Part shown: positions 23,701 through 24,880 of the stretch, piece after piece | Numbering within the stretch: position 1 is the first letter of the stretch | How the letters are laid out: the number at the start of each line of letters is the position of its first letter | From: Bacteroidaceae bacterium | GTDB lineage: Bacteria > Bacteroidota > Bacteroidia > Bacteroidales > Bacteroidaceae | Direction of reading: 5' to 3' | Length of the DNA stretch: 24,880 nucleotides | Assembly (NCBI GenBank): GCA_900770665.1 | Contig: CAAGKZ010000006.1 | Coordinates: 1-24,880, forward strand | The notes under the pieces: generated by a model | Database searches by the model: none | Seen by the model: only the letters and a program-made list of their open reading frames with translations | Told to the model about the DNA's origin: nothing | Made by a program: the position numbers and the translations under genes

Positions 23701-24641
23701 TCCGTTGTTCCGTCAAGGTTGTTACGGGTGGTTATGTAGTATGTGCCATTCTCCTTGATAACATTGATTGTAGCGCCCTCGTCCTGGACATCGGGCAGGT
23801 CGAACTTCTTCTCATTTTTGCCCTGTTTGAGTATAGCCCTGTACTTTACATCTTTGTGTGGGGTGATGGTGAATGTTCCTTTTCCCAAATGCTCGGGGGT
23901 GGCGGTGAGCAACGGCTTGCCGTCGGCAGTGATGGTGATGCTCTGCTCGCTGTTTATGCCGTCGTTACCGAATACTTCGTATGCAACGGTGCTTTCAATG
24001 CCACTTACAAGGTGGCCGCCCTCGGGGTAGAAGCGCAGGTCGCACGGTGGCAGTTCGCTGTTTACCCATTCAACTTTGCGGTCGAGGCCGGTGAGGCTGT
24101 CGTTCTCCTCAATGTCTACAAGGAATCCTCGGCGGCGGTCGAGCATATTCTTGAAATCCCAATTGTCGGCATTCACTTTGTCGAAGATTGGGAATACACG
24201 GCTGAAGATGGCATCCTTGCCGCGGTTGAGCATGTAGCGTGTGTAAGCGCGTACCTCGTAATATCCCGACAGCAACAGCGGTGTCAGCTCGAACGAGCCG
24301 TGGCAACTGCCGTCGCCCTCAATCCTGTATTTGTTGGTCTTTACAACGTAACCCTCGGGCGATACCAGTTCTACGTACAGCACGCGGCTCATTGTGGTTG
24401 GTTCGTTGTCGACACCGCTCATAACGTATGCCTTGAACCAGATGCTCTCACCAAGGTAGTAGGCGGTGTTGTCGAAGTGCAGATAGACGCGCTCTTCGGG
24501 GAAGAGGCTCTGCTTGATGGCACTGCGTATGATGATGTTGTCGAGACTGTTGCGTGGCGCCTCGCCATTGCCTGTTGTCTGTGCAAGGCCGCCTTGCAGC
24601 AGTGCAGTGAGCAGTAATAGTATTATGGTTGTACGTTTCAT
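20724..24641 (-). CDS. 1305-residue secreted MG2/alpha-2-macroglobulin-like protein fused to Sel1 repeats
   Basis: A signal peptide covers 1-21 (IILLLLTALLQGGLAQ). The N-terminal part contains PEERVYLHFDNTAYYLGESI and WFKAYVMSG, the pattern of the MG2-type beta domains found in large Bacteroidetes secreted proteins. Beta-rich domains continue to about 1030, with a plug-like stretch near the middle (GEYSSLNTPTLDREYLEGVE). Residues 1034-1300 are different: six 36-residue Sel1/TPR-like repeats such as ALYNLATCYLMGIGTAQNDS, AQYRLAQFYEDGYYVKKSNK and AAAWYRVAMEHGS, the fourth longer and degenerate. Sel1 repeats usually bind proteins. Normal relatives are about 850-950 residues without them. The role is probably a periplasmic or surface scaffold. 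The upstream 240 nt are repeat sequence without a clear promoter. Confidence 0.78.
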   Translation of the reverse strand: MKRTTIILLLLTALLQGGLAQTTGNGEAPRNSLDNIIIRSAIKQSLFPEERVYLHFDNTAYYLGESIWFKAYVMSGVDNEPTTMSRVLYVELVSPEGYVVKTNKYRIEGDGSCHGSFELTPLLLSGYYEVRAYTRYMLNRGKDAIFSRVFPIFDKVNADNWDFKNMLDRRRGFLVDIEENDSLTGLDRKVEWVNSELPPCDLRFYPEGGHLVSGIESTVAYEVFGNDGINSEQSITITADGKPLLTATPEHLGKGTFTITPHKDVKYRAILKQGKNEKKFDLPDVQDEGATINVIKENGTYYITTRNNLDGTTEMGCAIVHRGKVFFYERFLSTDTCMLFAIDRKTLDEGVNRVVLFVNDSIPLAERQFFVTHTEPQESDNATAKLLVTSDGEEIEDLNIVPHGRITLDIEREDGKPISGGTFSLSVSDADYRQETSYTYNLYTYMLLGSELKGYIPDAARYFDPANKNRTHELDLVMLTHGWTSYDWSKLSRRDAKLEQPVERGITIKGRFVKKRPDKRFGKLDKIIVTNKPGANIKFDITYNDSLLTKYNFSTDANGEFRIQTRDFTGKRVARLMGPHSSYDSRDSIFAFALDRYFSPEMRLYHYWERNTGMPTTQEGLTAERDSLIKVRPFEYLISQVEVVSKKKREANYRPPRSEMRFDFLDEWEYAQDVTYLCNEKSPYFGGNEWQYNFTGTGDFNNYAPTATIGGAETLSTLDRAVMASGGIYNSSFNGFKREMGSGFSIDNDGQYRINDPAFHNTLTAADILRSAFWRHNLNWCYWIQSMVINGEYSSLNTPTLDREYLEGVEPRRMMNFKEIVIRSDENTRKLFGGGRRILHARHKNNGNLDYTGYYEGFYGQMGISARNGNIDDAPDAAILHDRIKSLSHDAIPNYVACFIPNTEEDEQKGLIPEYTQRGTTRYTMVYGYTESKQFYSPDYSTVKPDATTADYRRTLLWSPDITAKNGRLTVELYNSTSAKRIAVDVEGYAGGTFYSSSDIATRGTDKNDTGIDHLTMPQTPIVGIHNIDILAFCFKKTEEGRSFFKHHMYDEAFTCFNEASALGYPDAIYNSAVCYMNGYGIECDTTEGFRRFRRAANTGHDRALYNLATCYLMGIGTAQNDSLAFICYDRAGQAGYPKALTTLADCYLIGRGTSQDSTMAYEYYSRAAAKNEPRALYTIAQKVAQADSLLLLSKKELRKQSTIGYYQKAAKLGNTDAQYRLAQFYEDGYYVKKSNKRAFNWYLRAANSGHPEAAEKVARMYEKGKGTKRDDQKAAAWYRVAMEHGSQTAKEKIDWYNMFRFFNE

Positions 24642-24683
24642 GGTGTTGGTATTTCGATAGTGTAGTATAGTTTATTCATTGTT

Positions 24684-24880
24684 TTCCGTTTTAACCGCAC
24701 TTATGTGTGCTTGAACCTGCTCACGCTCGGCATTAAAAGTAAGCTTTCCCTCTACTGTTAACTCTGTTGATTTTTCATTCGCTCACTACAAAAGTTAAAA
24801 CAAGTTTTACTTTCGTTCGCTTAACTGAAAAATTCGCTTAACTGCAGCTTTAATCACACTTCGTGTGCTTGAACCTGCTC
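24684..24880. repeat. inverted copy of the compound intergenic repeat
   Basis: Read on the minus strand, this region holds the 29-nt block identical to 11527-11555 (24705-24733) followed by AAGTGCGGTTAAAAC (24685-24699). A second partial copy lies at the window edge (24857-24880; 24 nt identical to 11539-11562, with hairpin CACAC-TTC-GTGTG at 24855-24867). TTAAGCGAA-type blocks lie between. No gene is seen in 24642-24880, and the element continues beyond the window. Confidence 0.75.

Noticed and set aside
23433..24617. Plus-strand open frame of 394 codons opposite the MG2-Sel1 gene
   Set aside because: A shadow caused by codon bias on the real strand; no signal peptide or motif.

Overview
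This window looks like a chromosomal segment of a Bacteroidales bacterium (Bacteroides/Prevotella-like). Three lines of evidence support this. Several genes are preceded by the Bacteroidetes sigma-ABfr promoter type (TTG, about 20 nt, TAnnTTTG) and lack clear Shine-Dalgarno sequences. The protein content is typical of the group: a DUF3276/PUR-alpha-like protein, an orphan secreted protein with a type IX-like C-terminal domain, a SusC-era style outer-membrane barrel, a 500-residue glutamine synthetase and a large MG2-type secreted protein. Many intergenic gaps also hold short GC-rich or A-rich dispersed repeats. The genus cannot be fixed from the sequence alone. I found no rRNA, tRNA, transposase or CRISPR array.

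Layout. 1-3.5 kb (minus strand): the start of ribosomal protein L25 (cut by the window edge), a secreted sorting-domain protein, a PUR-alpha-like nucleic-acid-binding protein and a short-chain dehydrogenase. 3.6-4.8 kb (minus): a 59-residue winged-helix-like protein, then a chloramphenicol-acetyltransferase-like enzyme whose stop overlaps (ATGA) the start of a 65-residue four-cysteine protein. 4.9-7.8 kb (plus): a GH20 beta-hexosaminidase, a small conserved-looking protein and an EamA/DMT transporter, probably one transcription unit. 7.8-8.1 kb: a dispersed repeat and a bidirectional terminator. 8.1-9.8 kb (minus): two secreted proteins, one made of six 20-residue repeats. 9.9-14.6 kb (plus): glutamine synthetase, a tandem repeat cluster, a DUF362 lipoprotein overlapping a secreted protein, an unknown cytosolic protein and a GNAT acetyltransferase. 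14.7-15.7 kb (minus): a porin-like barrel. 16.0-17.4 kb (plus): an AbiEi/AbiEii (type IV toxin-antitoxin, phage-defence) pair with overlapping genes. 17.6-20.6 kb (minus): a TonB-receptor-like barrel and an unknown secreted protein. 20.7-24.6 kb (minus): a 1305-residue secreted protein joining an alpha-2-macroglobulin-like N-terminal part to six Sel1 repeats. 24.65-24.88 kb: a second, inverted copy of the repeat cluster.

Most genes are envelope or general metabolism functions. The only recognisable defence system is the AbiE pair. The least-explained features are the repeat family (three related loci in one window, two of them inverted relative to the third), the MG2-Sel1 fusion, the CAT-like enzyme coupled to the Cys4 miniprotein, and regulatory hairpins that overlap promoters or leaders (rplY, glutamine synthetase). 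I do not see a clearly new multi-gene system. The candidates most worth checking are listed as findings.
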